From Echria macrotheca (taxonomy: Eukaryota; Ascomycota; Sordariomycetes; Sordariales; Schizotheciaceae), in contig MU839848.1 in NCBI GenBank assembly GCA_030411725.1, positions 62,001-126,000 on the forward strand: a stretch of DNA of 64,000 nucleotides, written 5' to 3'. This document shows, piece after piece, positions 32,406 through 44,733 of the stretch. The position numbers and the translations under genes were made by a program. Below the pieces are notes generated by a model. It saw only the letters and a program-made list of their open reading frames with translations, had not been told where the DNA came from and did not search any database. Numbering within the stretch: position 1 is the first letter of the stretch; each line of letters opens with the position of its first letter.

Positions 32406-34452
32406 GGCTCCTGGATCTGGACTCTGATCTGTTGTGGGCAAGATGGTTCTGCTTGGTTCGGCGGGTGGTGGGGCTGCGTTGCGTCACTGGCTGATGTCCT
32501 TGGCGGATAGCGGGGTGGTTGGAGAAGCTTGAAGAATAAAGTTGCGGGTAGGTCGGGTGTTTTAAAGGAGACTAGACGGGAGTAGTGACGATATGAGGGC
32601 TAACTGCGTGATGTCCTCAAATATGCCTCTAGTCTTCGTCTCGTGGCTAGGAAAGGGGCGGAGGGCAGTTGTCAAGTGCAAAGAGCAGCCTGGTCGAGGC
32701 TATGAAGGCGGGGGGAGAGCCTTCTCGGAAGGCGGCCGTTTTGCCTTGGCAAACCACAAGCACTGAACCGGTTTAGGAGAAGCAAACAACACCACGCTGC
32801 GGGAGGCTTCTCACAGGAATGCGGCGGATCTTTTCAAGAAAGGGGGTTGCTTGAGTATTACGGAGCACGGCGGATGGGCTAGGCTGTCGGGATATTAAAG
32901 CAGAGGACTTTGGGGAGCGAGCCGCCCGAAGGAGGGAAAGGGGGGCTGGCGACGATATCCTGGCCGCCCACAAACAGGCAGAGAGCGGGGTTTCAGGGTC
33001 TCAGCTGGTTGGCGGTGCCGGCCAATTGACTGGGCTGAATTTGGGCTCGAAACCAACGTCATCCCACAGCATCAACCCCACCAGAGCTCGTCGGCTGCCC
33101 ATTAGGTAACGGCGGCTGCTGAGTCTTGACTGAACTGCTTCGATCGGTGCGACAGTGGGAAATATTGGTCTTGAATAATACCCAACACGCTGATCGAATA
33201 ACACGGGCAGCATAGCTCGGACAAGAAAGGCCCTGTGGTGATGTTCGTATGCCACAAGCTCGATAGTTAAGACTCGACAAGCAAGCCGACGGCAGCGAGC
33301 TAGAGTACACCTCCATACACAAGATCGTGTGACAGATTCAGCTGCTTACCCGCGCGTTGCTGCGCTGCACTGCACGGCAAATTTTCATGACTCTGCACTT
33401 AACCGACCAAACAAATCCGCAGCTCTCAACCATCCCATCCCATATCTCTACTCTTCTCTCCCTCGAGAGATAAAAAAACCCCGGTGACAAACAACCCCGC
33501 CAACAACACCGGGGTGTTCCTCCCCTCCCCTCCCCTCCAAAAGGGATGAGCTCGGTTGGGTTGCTGCCGAATTTCCAATGATAAAATCGCCTTTACAACC
33601 GAGCGGGCACACACACACATAGTGTACACACACGCACGCTTCCAATAGATTAAAAAAAATCGGATCCTTCAACTGTCAAATCGAAACCCTGAAACGAGGT
33701 GTGCTGTGAACAATCGGTGACGCAATGGTGCAGCAGCTTGAGAACAGGCGAGCCACGACCAAGCAGGCGCAGGCGCGGGGCAAGCAAAAAGTCGACGATT
33801 TTTGGGGAGGGGGGTGAGAAAAAAATCGGAACCATGGCTCTGGCACCCTTCCCGGTATTGACACGGCTCAACTGCCGGCTGTCATCATGGCTGCTGCTTG
33901 CCCGTGCTGCCCCGTGCTGTCCTCCCTCGAGAAACGGTCCGGCCCGATCTCGAGAATTCTGTAGAACGTTCGTTGGGCATCAAGACAACCACAATACAAG
34001 CCGTCATGACCCCGACAAAAGGCCAAACAAAGCCTCTCTCTCTGTAATCTTTTCGGCCAAGGCCTCGAGGCGTGATGCAAATGAAGCATCACATGCCTCA
34101 GCCCGCTGCCGCAGCTCTGCCTGAGATTGGTCCTCACCGGTATCACCGCGCTATCATGTCTCACTTGCTCAACCTGTTCTCATTACTTTTGCTGAGTGGC
34201 AAGTCGGCCTCGCGCCCGACATGACTGCTCTGCTCGAATCATGACGACTCCTACGTAATCCCCAATTCCCGTAAGCCCGTCAAGAAACTCAACTCCCATT
34301 ACCGTTTTCCATGAACCGGCCTCATCGGAGCCGTTGTCCTCGAACGGGCCCGAGTAATGGGCCCAGTGTTACCCAGGACAATGGGATCTGCAGTAAAAGA
34401 AAACACCATTTAGACAAATCTTGGCCCCTACCAGCGGCGTTTGCCGGTTGTT
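32406..34452. other. Two-kilobase intergenic region with simple repeats
   Basis: Both flanking genes are on the minus strand. The region holds a TCCCC tandem repeat at about 33521-33537 and CA-rich runs at about 33608-33640. Open frames up to about 140 codons (for example 33699-34124) have no family features or coherent exon pattern. No gene is supported. Confidence 0.5.
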
Positions 34453-35932
34453 TTAAGCAGCGCCTCGGGAGCTACGGCCCCGTCTGCCCTTAGCTTTCGG
34501 GGCTGGCTTCTCCGGCTCCGGTTCCGACTCCGGCTCCTGCTCCTCCTCCTCCGAGCCCTCAGCCTTCACGGCAGACTTCTTAGCCTTCACATTCGCCTTC
34601 TTTCCCTTGACAGCCGCTTTCTTCTTGGGCGGCTCCGGCTCGTCCTCGCTTTCCTCCTTGGCCGGGGCTTCTTTCTTGGCCCCTCGCTTGCCTCTAGCCT
34701 TCTTGACGGGCTCAGGTTCGGCCTCGGACTCGTTGTCACTCTCCTCCTTGACGGGTGCCTCCTTCTTGGCCCCGCGCTTACCCCTGGCGACGGGCTTCTT
34801 AGGAGCTTCGACCTCTGGCTCAGACTCGGCTTCCTCTTCAACCTCCTCCTTGACAGCAGCTTTTTTCGCGCCGCGCTTTGCTTTCGGTGCAGCTTTCTTA
34901 GGGGCCTCATCGGCCGATTCCTCCTCAGCGGTAGCCTTCTTTCCGGCCTTCTTGGCCTTCTTAGCAGGAGGTTCAGCCTCGTCGTCATCCTCTACCTTCT
35001 TGCGACCACGCTTGGCAGGCGTCTTCTTCTTGGGTGAACCTTCCTCATCCTCGCCATCCTGTGCAGATTAGCATCTTTAGGTTAAGTAAGCCTGGGATCA
35101 CTTACATCTTCCTCGGCAGTAACCTTCGGTTTGCGCTTGTGGATGCCCTTCTGGCCGAGAACATTCATCTCAGGGTCCTTTCCAACGTTAGTTGATGTTC
35201 TTGACTCGATCGTCGAGCAACTCACCCCATTGAAGTCTTCGGGATCGATGTGTCCCTGTTTGATGACGCGACGGATCTTCTCCTGGACCTCGGGATTTCC
35301 ACTGCATCGATTAGCATCGTCAAGAGTCTCTAACCTAAGGCACACTTACCTCAGCTCCTCATAACCGTCAATCAGCTCCCAGTTATACTCGCCATTCTTG
35401 TCGGTTCCGATATTCTCTCGGATGTTCTGAATCTGAGCTCCAGAGACGCAGCCCCTAAGTGTACTTCGTCAGCGCTGCATCTCGCATCCCTAAAGCTAGC
35501 CCGTCCTTACCAATGGCGCCAGGTCCAGCTGCCGTGGTCCTGGATCGTGACCCATGTGCCGAACCGAAGCTCGCCCTTCTTGATTTTCACTTTCTCGTCC
35601 TTGCAGATCTTGTCCTTGCAGCCTGCGCGATTGTTGGCCGATACCTCTGGAAGATGTTAGCCGGGCCGTCTGTATGCGTGTGACACGCCTCATCGTTCAA
35701 AACCGATGAGAGAAGCGAACTTGGCTATGGACACTCTTCCTGACTTTTCCGCCGCTGAAAAAAGAGTTGAAACACGCATCGTGAAAAGGCAGTGCCCAAG
35801 CAGGTACAGAAATTGGCAGAAATACGCGTAATAGGGAATGCACACACGGACTCGGAGGTCCAAAATGGTGGGTTTGAGTGTTGGAGCGTCAATTGGGAAA
35901 TCGAGCGAGAACCTACCAATGCGATACGACAT
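34453..35932 (-). CDS. PARP-type zinc finger protein with Lys/Glu-rich repeat tail
   Basis: Six exons (35917-35932, 35511-35646, 35350-35454, 35226-35301, 35106-35177 and 34453-35058) give 336 residues. Residues 1-110 form a PARP-type zinc finger: the likely zinc ligands are C15, C20, H50 and C53 in RAGCKDKICK and RHWGC, with the family's GELRFGTWV and DHGSWTWRHWGC. After it come IRRVIKQGHIDPEDFNG and GQKGIHKRKP, also typical of fungal members. The last exon encodes about 200 residues of degenerate repeats (KRGAKKEAP, EESEDEPEP, PKKAAPKAKRG), an alternating basic and acidic tail. Such fingers bind DNA breaks or nicks in PARP and ligase III; no PARP catalytic or ligase domain is present here. 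The first exon has only 16 coding bases. The frame was tracked through five phase-consistent introns. Confidence 0.83.
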
Positions 35933-36573
35933 CTTGACTTTGCTCGTAAGTCTATATCAGACTGTAGAAAATGGAAGAAGGAGAGATCAAATAGACCACG
36001 CTGGCAGCTGTGGCGTGATAGAGTTTTGTGTGTTGTGTGATCTGAAAGTGAGTGGGAGAAACTGCGTGATCCGCGCTCGAGCTTTGTCGCACCTGGGTTA
36101 GTGGTACGGAGCGGTATCGCGCAGCTGCAACAATCTAGGATTTCCCTTCGAGGAGCGATGCTTTCGGGCAAAAAAAGTAGTGCAAACTTCGGGACAAATT
36201 GCGGATGGAGAGATAAACTTTTTTTTTATCAGCGTCACTGGTCGCGTTGGAAAGCAGGTACGCGGGGAGATTGCACGCGAAACCAGGCAGGCGCGTCCGC
36301 CTCGGCTTGTTGCGCAGCCAACCCTGGATTCAGGGGCACAAACACCGGCTTTGCCCAGCTCCATCATCAACAGAAATTCGACATTACTCTACCGTGACCA
36401 TCGTGTGTATTGTAATTTTTCATTCCCAAAGAGGTCTCTCCATTATCATCTATTCTACAATCGCTTGATCTGTGACGCCGGAACTACTCGTCATAATCCA
36501 TAAGACACCTAAATCAGCGACATGAGTTTCCCAACCAATACGCCGTGATTCAAAGTACGCCGTGTCGCCATGC
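35933..36573. promoter_or_regulatory. Promoter of the PARP-finger gene and 3' flank of ATR
   Basis: The 641-bp spacer lies between two minus-strand genes. Short open frames occur without features. A T-run near 36220 is the only notable simple sequence. Confidence 0.45.
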
Positions 36574-39500
36574 TCACAAGAACGGACACCACCCGATATA
36601 CATTCTCGCCAAATTATAAGGGTCCACTGCCTGCTTGATAAGCTCTTCCACCTGGCCCTCGACGCCCAGAGGAATGCTTTCGTCGGGCAAAAGACCCCTA
36701 ACCTTCCGCCGAATACTCTCTACTACGCTCGTAGGGTTTAGCTTTATCACTTCGTTCTTCTTCTTAGACCGCTGGAGGTCCAGCGTGGGGTCGTGGATAA
36801 AGGCTTCCAGGATCGTCATGAGAGTCTCCTCCTGCTGGCGACACACCTTGAGTGTTAGCTCGCTGCAGTGTCGGAAAGGACCCTCGGTGCCGTAGATCCC
36901 CATGGCTGACACCATGTTGTGTGTCAAGCGGAATGGCACGCGCTCAGGCTGTGCGAACGTGAGGCCCTTGTCGAAGAGACAGTTGAAATCGACGTGGAAG
37001 ACGCCACCGTTGCCCTCCTCCAGGAGAACATTTTCGCCATGGCGATCTCCCAGCCCGAGGATCGTACCGACCATAGACATGACGGCGCAGGAGCGTGTGT
37101 ACCGAAGACGTGCTGCGAACCAGGCCGAGGGATTGGGAAACTGGGAAATGAACCATTCAGGCAGTACCGCTGGGAACATGCCCAAAATCGTATCGGTGAA
37201 TATTTTGATACTTGCCTCGGATGCAGCAGCCTGCTTCATCAACGCCGCGATCTGGTGGTAGTTCGGCGCGATACCCTTGCCTTTGTAGATGGCCAGCAGG
37301 ATATCTCGCAGCGTCTTCAAGCCATCAACCCATTCGATGATTCCGCACTCTTCGTTCAGTGGCGTGACGGCGTAAGTCTTAATGTAGAGCTGGCGCCTGC
37401 TGGACTCGGCATCTCTTTTGAGTGAGCGGTTGATCAGCCCGTTAAACTCCATGAGCCGCTGATCCGTCCGGAGATCATCCTTGGGTTTGATCAAGAGCCC
37501 GTACAGTTTGCCGTCACTTCCTCGGGCCGTGAGCTTCCGCGGCTTCGCAAGCGAGCCGAGGACCAGAACTTGTTCCAAGAAGCATTCAATCGAGATGACA
37601 TCTCTAGAGAACGCTTTGTGCCTTCGGACGTTGTCCGTCAGCGTCGGCAGCGTCGCGCTCAGACATGTCTCAATCGGAACTACCAGCGGACAAGGCGTGC
37701 ATCTGTGGTTGAAATTGAGGTCTTTCGTGAGACTCGCCGTCGTGGTTCGGTTACTCTGGAAGTCGCCATTGTTGCAGGCAAGCAGCAACTGCTCCGCGAG
37801 CTTTTCGCCAGCCCTCAGGAGTGTCCGGAGGTCATAACCGACACCTTCAGCCTTCTTGCCAATGCCGCGCACAGTCTGGAGGATCTGAAGACCCCTGTTG
37901 CGACGATCCGAGTTGGCTCTTGTTGTCATAAAAGAGAAAAGACTCCAGAGAGCTTGTCTCGGGTACGCTTCAACGACCTTGACAATCATTTGCTCCAGCA
38001 CCCGGAAGACGTCCAGGTTGGGATGCGCAATGCGGGCCACAATCTGTGGGAGTGCCGTGTAAAATATGAATGCTGGCATCTTGGGCAGGTGTTTCTGAAA
38101 GTGCCTATGGAGGTCTTGGAGTATCTTTTTTCTGCGGTCGTGCAGCTCACGAGACAGCGATACCTTGCCCTCGGGTGGCGTGTCTACCTGCGCACCAAGT
38201 TCCAGCCAGAGCGTCAAGATCCGTGGAAGGGTTTGGTATAGATATTTGGTTCCGAAGTTGAGAGAACGAAGGTAATTCTCTATCACCAGCTTGGCCGTCT
38301 CTCCGCTCAAATGGTGATCCGTCGTTTCATCCGGCTTCAGAGCCTTCTCTGACTCGAGGACCTTCTTGTAGTGCCGGCCCAAGTAGTAGTGTCCTTTCTC
38401 CCACTGCGGGTGCGTCTTTGCCGCTTGTTGGTACTTGGACCGGAGAGCACTGGCATGCGTCTGTCCTGTCGAGTCAAGCCACTTTGCAAGAAGGAGGTGA
38501 GCCCTCGCCGTGAGCAAATTCTTTTGGGTTTCGGCGGATCTGCTGGATGTCGGAGGGGCTGACGTCAGGTCCTCGTGAATGAACGACTTGGTGTCGATAG
38601 CAAGCTGTAGGACCTGGATAGCTTTTCGATGATGGCCGTCCTTGTAAAGAAGACGGGCATTTTCGATGACTGCGGAGGCATCCCCAAGCTGTTGGGCATG
38701 TAAAACTGCGTTAAAAGATTGGTGCATTGACCCAGATTTTCTTGCCAGACGGGCTGTTGACAGCCAAAGCGATGAAATATTCTGGTTGTCATACTTGGGC
38801 CTTTGCTTCATTAGCTATCATCCCCGAGGCAGAAATGAGGAAGACGTACCGCATCAACTCCATTGCAGCTCTCCTGATTCCCAACAAGTACTGCTTGTCG
38901 CTGACATACGCTCCGAGAACCTCCAGTCGGCGCTCGAGTGCGGCCAGAACGGGCTGTCGATCGCCGGGTCCCACAGAACCCTCGACGATGATCTCGAGAT
39001 CGCAGAGAACGTGACATCTAAGCATCAGATCATGGCAAGCGCGCAGGGATGCAGTTGTAGCAGAAGACATCGAACCGGCAACCTTGTCGCGAAGCATCCG
39101 CACATGTTCCTTAAACTTATAGTGATCTCCTTCTTTCAGTGACAGCAGAGCCTGCCCAACCCCGAGGTCGAAAACATCGGATATATCGCCTGCTGTATAA
39201 AGGCGCAGATACTTCTCGAGTGTCTTCCACCGGCTGGTCGCCCAAGAAGCTTCTACGGCAAAGGGCACAATCCTGTTGACCGAATTCAAAGTTCTCTTCA
39301 TGCCCTCGACGTAATTAAGCAGGACGTCTGTCGTCATAGTCAGTATCTGTCCTGGGCAAAGCAGTCAACCAACGTACCGTGTTGTCCAGATTCCTTGAGG
39401 CAGGTCAACAGATCCAACTGTATATCCGTGTCCTCGGGCGACTCGGCAAGCCGGACTTCATACCAAGTCTGGGCGGCTGTCCACCTGCCAGCTTTACGGT

Positions 39501-42500
39501 GGTTGAGCGCTTGTTGGTCCATAGAGACGCTCTGGAGTTTTGCGGATATTCCCTCCAGACCGTCAGGATCATCAATGTGAGTGTAGATATCCTGAATGGT
39601 TTGCAGTAGCCGGTCTGACTGGGACTCATCGCTGCTCTGTGTCCCAATATGAGGCTCGAGAAAGAAAAGAGCTCGAGCATACTCTTTGCAATCGATAGCC
39701 CTCTGGGCGATCATCTCAGGGTCTAGGCCTGTAATCAGCTCCCCAACCCACTGAACCCACTGTTTATGCTGCGGAGTCATCCCCGGGAGCGACTTTCGCG
39801 CGTACATCCATCTCATGCAGTAGTCAAGGATACGGAAAACCGCCTGTAAGTCACTCGTTAGCACACCGCCGACATATACACGCGGGAAAAATACCTCATA
39901 ATGGAGCTTCATCTCCTCCTTCTCTGCGTATGACGCAGTCTCGGGTGGCTGGTACGCGAGAATTTCCGCCAGTTCGTTTTTTATTTTGTCTCGAAATTCG
40001 GATGTATTCTCTTGGCCGACAACAACGTGCAGGACAACGTATGGTAGTAACGCCTCCGCCACCACGAGGTCGTGGACCTTGACGAGACGGCAGAGAGGCT
40101 GAAACAAGATGCCGCTGAACACGTTCTGGGGGTTGTAGAGAAGGTCAAGGACAAAGGCCCTGATCCAACTGGCGTACGATTTGCGCTTGCCGCTGCAAAA
40201 TATCGGGTATGTCGCGGGGCGCTGGGCTAAGGGTACCAGGCTGAATCTCGACGATAAGAAAGGCGTGAGCGTTACGCGGGTGCTCTCCTTCATGGAAAGC
40301 CACTTCCGATAGACGGCCTCGGAATCATGCTGTCCGTCGTGTTGGACGGCGTATTTGAGATCCGTCCGGTCCAGAAGCTCTTGCATGGCAAACGACAGGA
40401 AGCCCTGGAACTTGACATCGGTTGTCGAGAGGAACGCCTTGACAATGACGTTTTCGAGCATGTAGATGACGAAGTTTGTGGTCTCATCAGCTTCCTCGAA
40501 ATTGTGAAGGAGGACGAATTGCTGCTCCTCTCGGGTTGTCTCCATCCTGTTGGAGTCCAAGCAGCCAATGTATCCGATCGACTCCGCACATAGGGTCGAA
40601 ATTTCGGGATACCAGCCGCTATGTTTGGACGCGCAATCTAGCAGCGAGCGTGTTAATCTGAGAACCACAGAATCTGGCTGCTCGCTGATGGCTGAGATCT
40701 GAAGATAGTCCTGATCCGTCTTGAGAAACGTCACCAGCTCCATGAGCGCTTTCTGGACAACCCCAGGGTTCTCGTGATTCAACCTCTCAGCAAAAACTCC
40801 AAACACGGCCCTGGAGTCTTGTTTTGGCCGAAGCGCGAGAACCTCATCGTTGAACCCTTTGAGTTCCTCTACATGGTCGAGGCCGGGTAACCGTTCTGCG
40901 TACTTCTTCAGTATCGTCTTGTGCTTCTCAAATAAGCCCCGGATCATGTTCCTGCATTTATCTTGGGCTTCAGGCTCCAAGATGTCCCAGTAGTGCCCTA
41001 TAATGAAGAAGGTCGCCTCCACCAGGGCTTCGACGTCCTCATCATCCATGCAGGTGATCATGGCTTCCCAGCAAGAAATAGTAGCGGTCCGCAGATCATC
41101 AGACACCAAAGCCGTCATCAGACACGCCGAGATCTGGGGCCGAGAGATAGAGATATACGAGCGGCAAACACGAATCATCTCTTCCATGGCTCTCAGACAA
41201 CGCCTTCGCTCCTGGGCTGGGATGTAGCTCCCGGCGGAGTCGGTTATCGACTCTCCAAGTTTTGACACCAGCCCTAGGGCGTGCTGCTGCAAGAATGCTC
41301 CGATTTTAACCTTTTTCTGTTTGCTCCCCGCCAGGAGGTTCGCCATCGTCGAGAGCGCTGCTTTCACCTTCACATGGCGTTAGCAGTACACCGAGAATCA
41401 ATACCACAAACTTACCCGCACAGAACGCTCTTCGTCTCCATCGGCGGCTAACTTGAACAACTCGAGCGCCATGATGGTGGGATCCGTCCGTAGCAACTCT
41501 ACAAGCTCCGTTTTCTCAAACCGCTTTGACACGTGGCGGAGTAGTTCCATCGCGAAGCTGGTAATATCCGGGACGTCTTGGACAAGCAGCAATGCCAAGA
41601 TGGAGTAGATATGGCGGTAGTCTATACATGGTGCGGCGCAGTCTTTGTCGTCGTCGCCGACCCGGGCGTCGGCGATTTTCTGGATGACATCCCTTTTCTT
41701 CTTGAGCACAAGCCAGGGAAGTGCATAGCCCTGTAGGACGCGCAAAAGTTCGGGCACGCCATTGGTAAGCTGCAACAACTCAGCGACCTTGCTTGCGGTC
41801 TGGGGTTTCGATACCAGGTCCTTGACTACCGAAAAGGCAAGGCTGGACCAAAACGGCTGGAACAACCGTTTCGGCGGCAGACCGCGTGCATCCGCCACAT
41901 TGAGCAGCTCGTTGTAGGCCCAAGCGGATACGATGGTGTTGCTGTTTCCTAGAAACTCAATGAGACCCAGGAGGACGAGGCCGAGTTCATCATCGGAAAT
42001 GACCCTGCCAACCTGGCCCCATGCCAGTATGCAGGCTTCGTGTAAATGGGGGAGGTCTCTGTCAGAAAGCGTCTTTAGATATTCCAGCGCATTCTTTTGT
42101 TTGCGTCTGATTACACTTTTGTCGTACCACTTGTTCAGCCGCCCGGAGAAATAGGTGCCGAAGGTCCTACCAGCAGCGATTCGCAGTTCTCTGACAGAGC
42201 TTTTGAGAGAGTCTAAGCACCATTGGCCCGGCACGGATGTCTCGAAATCGAAGAAGCTCGGGTCGGAATTGTGCTTCACTAACCGCCTCAGCGTAACCAT
42301 GCCAAAGACTCGGGAACGCCTAGATCGCTGGAAACTCTGGCTCTCGATGATCTTTACGAATATCTTGGATGCACTTTCCATCGCGGCCGGCTCTAAGCAC
42401 GGTGGCTGCGTCGAGTTATCCGATGCGGAACAAAACGAGCATTGGAACTGGACAAGCGCATCTGGCCCCTTACGTCTGAACCTCAAAGTCCCAGATGTAG

Positions 42501-44270
42501 CGCAGGCGATGCGAGATAGGTAGTCAAGCATTTGGCATTGCTTGTCTTCATCCATCTGCGAGAAAGCATGGCTGCTAACTGTCAGTAAGATGAAAATAAC
42601 AGCACGGGGCGTACCAACCTGAAAGTATCCTCCATGCCATCAAGGTTCTTCCTTGGCTGTTGCTCATGAGGTATCAAGCCTTTCAGCTTCTCGATAATCC
42701 AATGAGCTGGTGATACCTGTTCATCGATCTTTCTGCGCTTAGCCCCTGGCTCGTCGCCCGGCCCATCTCCGAGTTTCTTGTGCCAAATGGTTTCTAGATT
42801 TTTGATCTGTCGACGCAGACTTTCTGTCTCAAAATATTCAGCAGTTAACCCCTTCTCCAAAGCCACGGGGCCACTATTTGGCTGCTCTATCACCGTGTGC
42901 AGCACTTGTGTTGCCAACTATTGCCCGTTAGCGTACGAGGCCACTAGAAGTGTTTAGGACCTACCTTCACTTCTGTTCCAGGGGTGCCCAGATCGTCAAC
43001 CGCGACAGCTCGTAGCCGGGTGTGGAGTCTGGATCCGATGAGAACAAACAGTGGTCTGTGTACTAGTGAAGCGCCCGCTAGATGAATTAAAGATTCAGCG
43101 ACAATCCGCTGAAGTTCGGGGTTAGCCGGGTCTTCCCCGAAGATGTGCTGAGGCTGTTCAGCCAGCTCGATCAAAGCCAGCACAAGTGCCGTGTTTGCCT
43201 TCTGATACACCACACACTCGGGTCCTTCACTGACGCTCTGCCTGATCGCGAGCTCCATCGCAGCTTGGACAGTGGAAGTCAGGCCAAGGTCTAGATATGG
43301 TGGCCATGAGACCTGCAAAGCGACCAAAGGCTGGATAATATCGCTCAGCCAAGCTGCATAACGACGGTAGATCATCGCGATTTGCGTACTCTCAGAAAAA
43401 CCAGCCAGGATGGCATTTTTCATGATGGCAAGGAGGCCGCTGGCATGACGGACCCCCTGATCGAAGGTCTCGAGTGTATATGAACATCTGGAGGGTCCCA
43501 CGCCGGGAAAATGAGCGAAGAAGGATTCGACGGGGAGTTGGATGTTTACGGGGGAATCGTCAGCGGTCGGGGCTATACTTCTGAGCTCCTTTATGGTAGC
43601 TTCCAAGGTGTCAGCTAGGTCCTAAGCAGCACCACAGGGAGGACTTACCAGCCAAGTTCGCCTGAAGGAAACGAGTCAGATCGGCGCTGAGGTCCCACAA
43701 AGAGCTATTCTGGGCGGCCAGCAGAAGGATCTGCTGGAACAGCGACTCAATCGCCGGCGAGAGCGCAAGGCAGTTGCGGTGGCCCAGCATCTTAAGCACT
43801 TTGGGCAGCATCCATAGCCAGAGGGGCTCCTTGCCACGAAGTAAGAACATTGCGCCATCGGTCTTGAACTTCAGCACGGCGGGTGTCTCGCGGATGGCAA
43901 CATCTAGAAAACGGATCGCCCTGAGAGCCGAACCTCGTAGGGTGTTCAGGTCGGCAAAAGGATCCTGCCATTTCAAGCTGTCGAGGTACACTCCGCCGCA
44001 AACGTAGATGAGCGTATGGTTGTGGTAGACTCGATCTTCTTCGGTCTTTAAGAGCTCTGGGTGCTGGTTCACATGCTCGATGGTGGCGGACAATTGCTCC
44101 AGCTCGACGACATCACCCGGTCGCAGCGATGCGGCCGACGTCGAGATGTCGCCGACAAGCTGTGCTGCCAGGGTCGACGGCGGCGGATCGTGGGCTGCCG
44201 CATTTGCATTTGCATTCGCAAAACCAGCCGGGGCTGGTCTAGCCGGTTTGCCGTATGGATCGGGCGCCAT
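36574..44270 (-). CDS. MEC1: ATR/Mec1/Rad3-type checkpoint kinase (PIKK)
   Basis: Eight exons (43649-44270, 42965-43614, 42619-42917, 41416-42574, 39895-41367, 39378-39843, 38850-39327 and 36574-38800) give 2457 residues, the normal size of ATR orthologues (UVSB in Aspergillus, MUS-9 in Neurospora). The N-terminal two thirds are helical-repeat sequence, followed by a FAT region. The kinase domain in the last exon carries GDRHGEN (catalytic Asp at about 2301) and HVDFNCLFDKGLTF, and the C-terminus is a FATC end (NLARMYIGWCPFL). The kinase senses RPA-coated single-stranded DNA and starts the replication checkpoint. The intron at 39844-39894 (51 nt, GCTAACG branch, TTACAG acceptor) is in frame and stop-free; removing it gives KLHYE|AVFRILDY. 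All other junctions are phase-consistent. The RNR inhibitor earlier in the window acts in the same general pathway. Confidence 0.93.
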
Positions 44271-44733
44271 GGTTGCTCATCATTTTTGGTGGTTGGAGAG
44301 TCGGCACGGCAGAGCGAAGCAAAGCTTGAGGTTAGCAGGTTGTTGAGGTAGAGACCACGACGCGCCAAATCGCGGGGTCGTGCTAGAAAGGCAAGAGAGC
44401 TTTCGCGTAGTCACGTGAGCGTATAGAACAGACGTTAAATATTCATTAAAACAGCAACACTGTCCTTATATTTCTTCATCCGCTGACTAAATACTTTTTG
44501 TCAGTCATACTACTATGTATGAACTTATGATTCGCTATCTCGTAGCCAAGCCCAGCGCTATAACAGGGACAGGCTTCCTCTTAGACTCAGCGTCTACGTC
44601 TGGTCTGCGTCTGCAGCCAGGTCGGGAGCATGCCTCCAGAGATTGACGAGAACCAGGGCCCGGCCTGTCGTCTACCTATATCACCTCGCGATGCGGTAAT
44701 TCCGCATCTGCATCGACGCCATTGAGGCTGAAC
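44271..44733. promoter_or_regulatory. Spacer between MED17 stop and ATR start
   Basis: These 463 bp contain the ATR promoter and the 3' flank of MED17, both genes being on the minus strand. The middle (44430-44560) is AT-rich. Nothing else is seen. Confidence 0.45.

Noticed and set aside
32406..34452. Possible degenerate transposon in the 2-kb gap
   Set aside because: No terminal repeats, transposase or reverse transcriptase fragments and no obvious C-to-T repeat-induced mutation pattern; only simple repeats.
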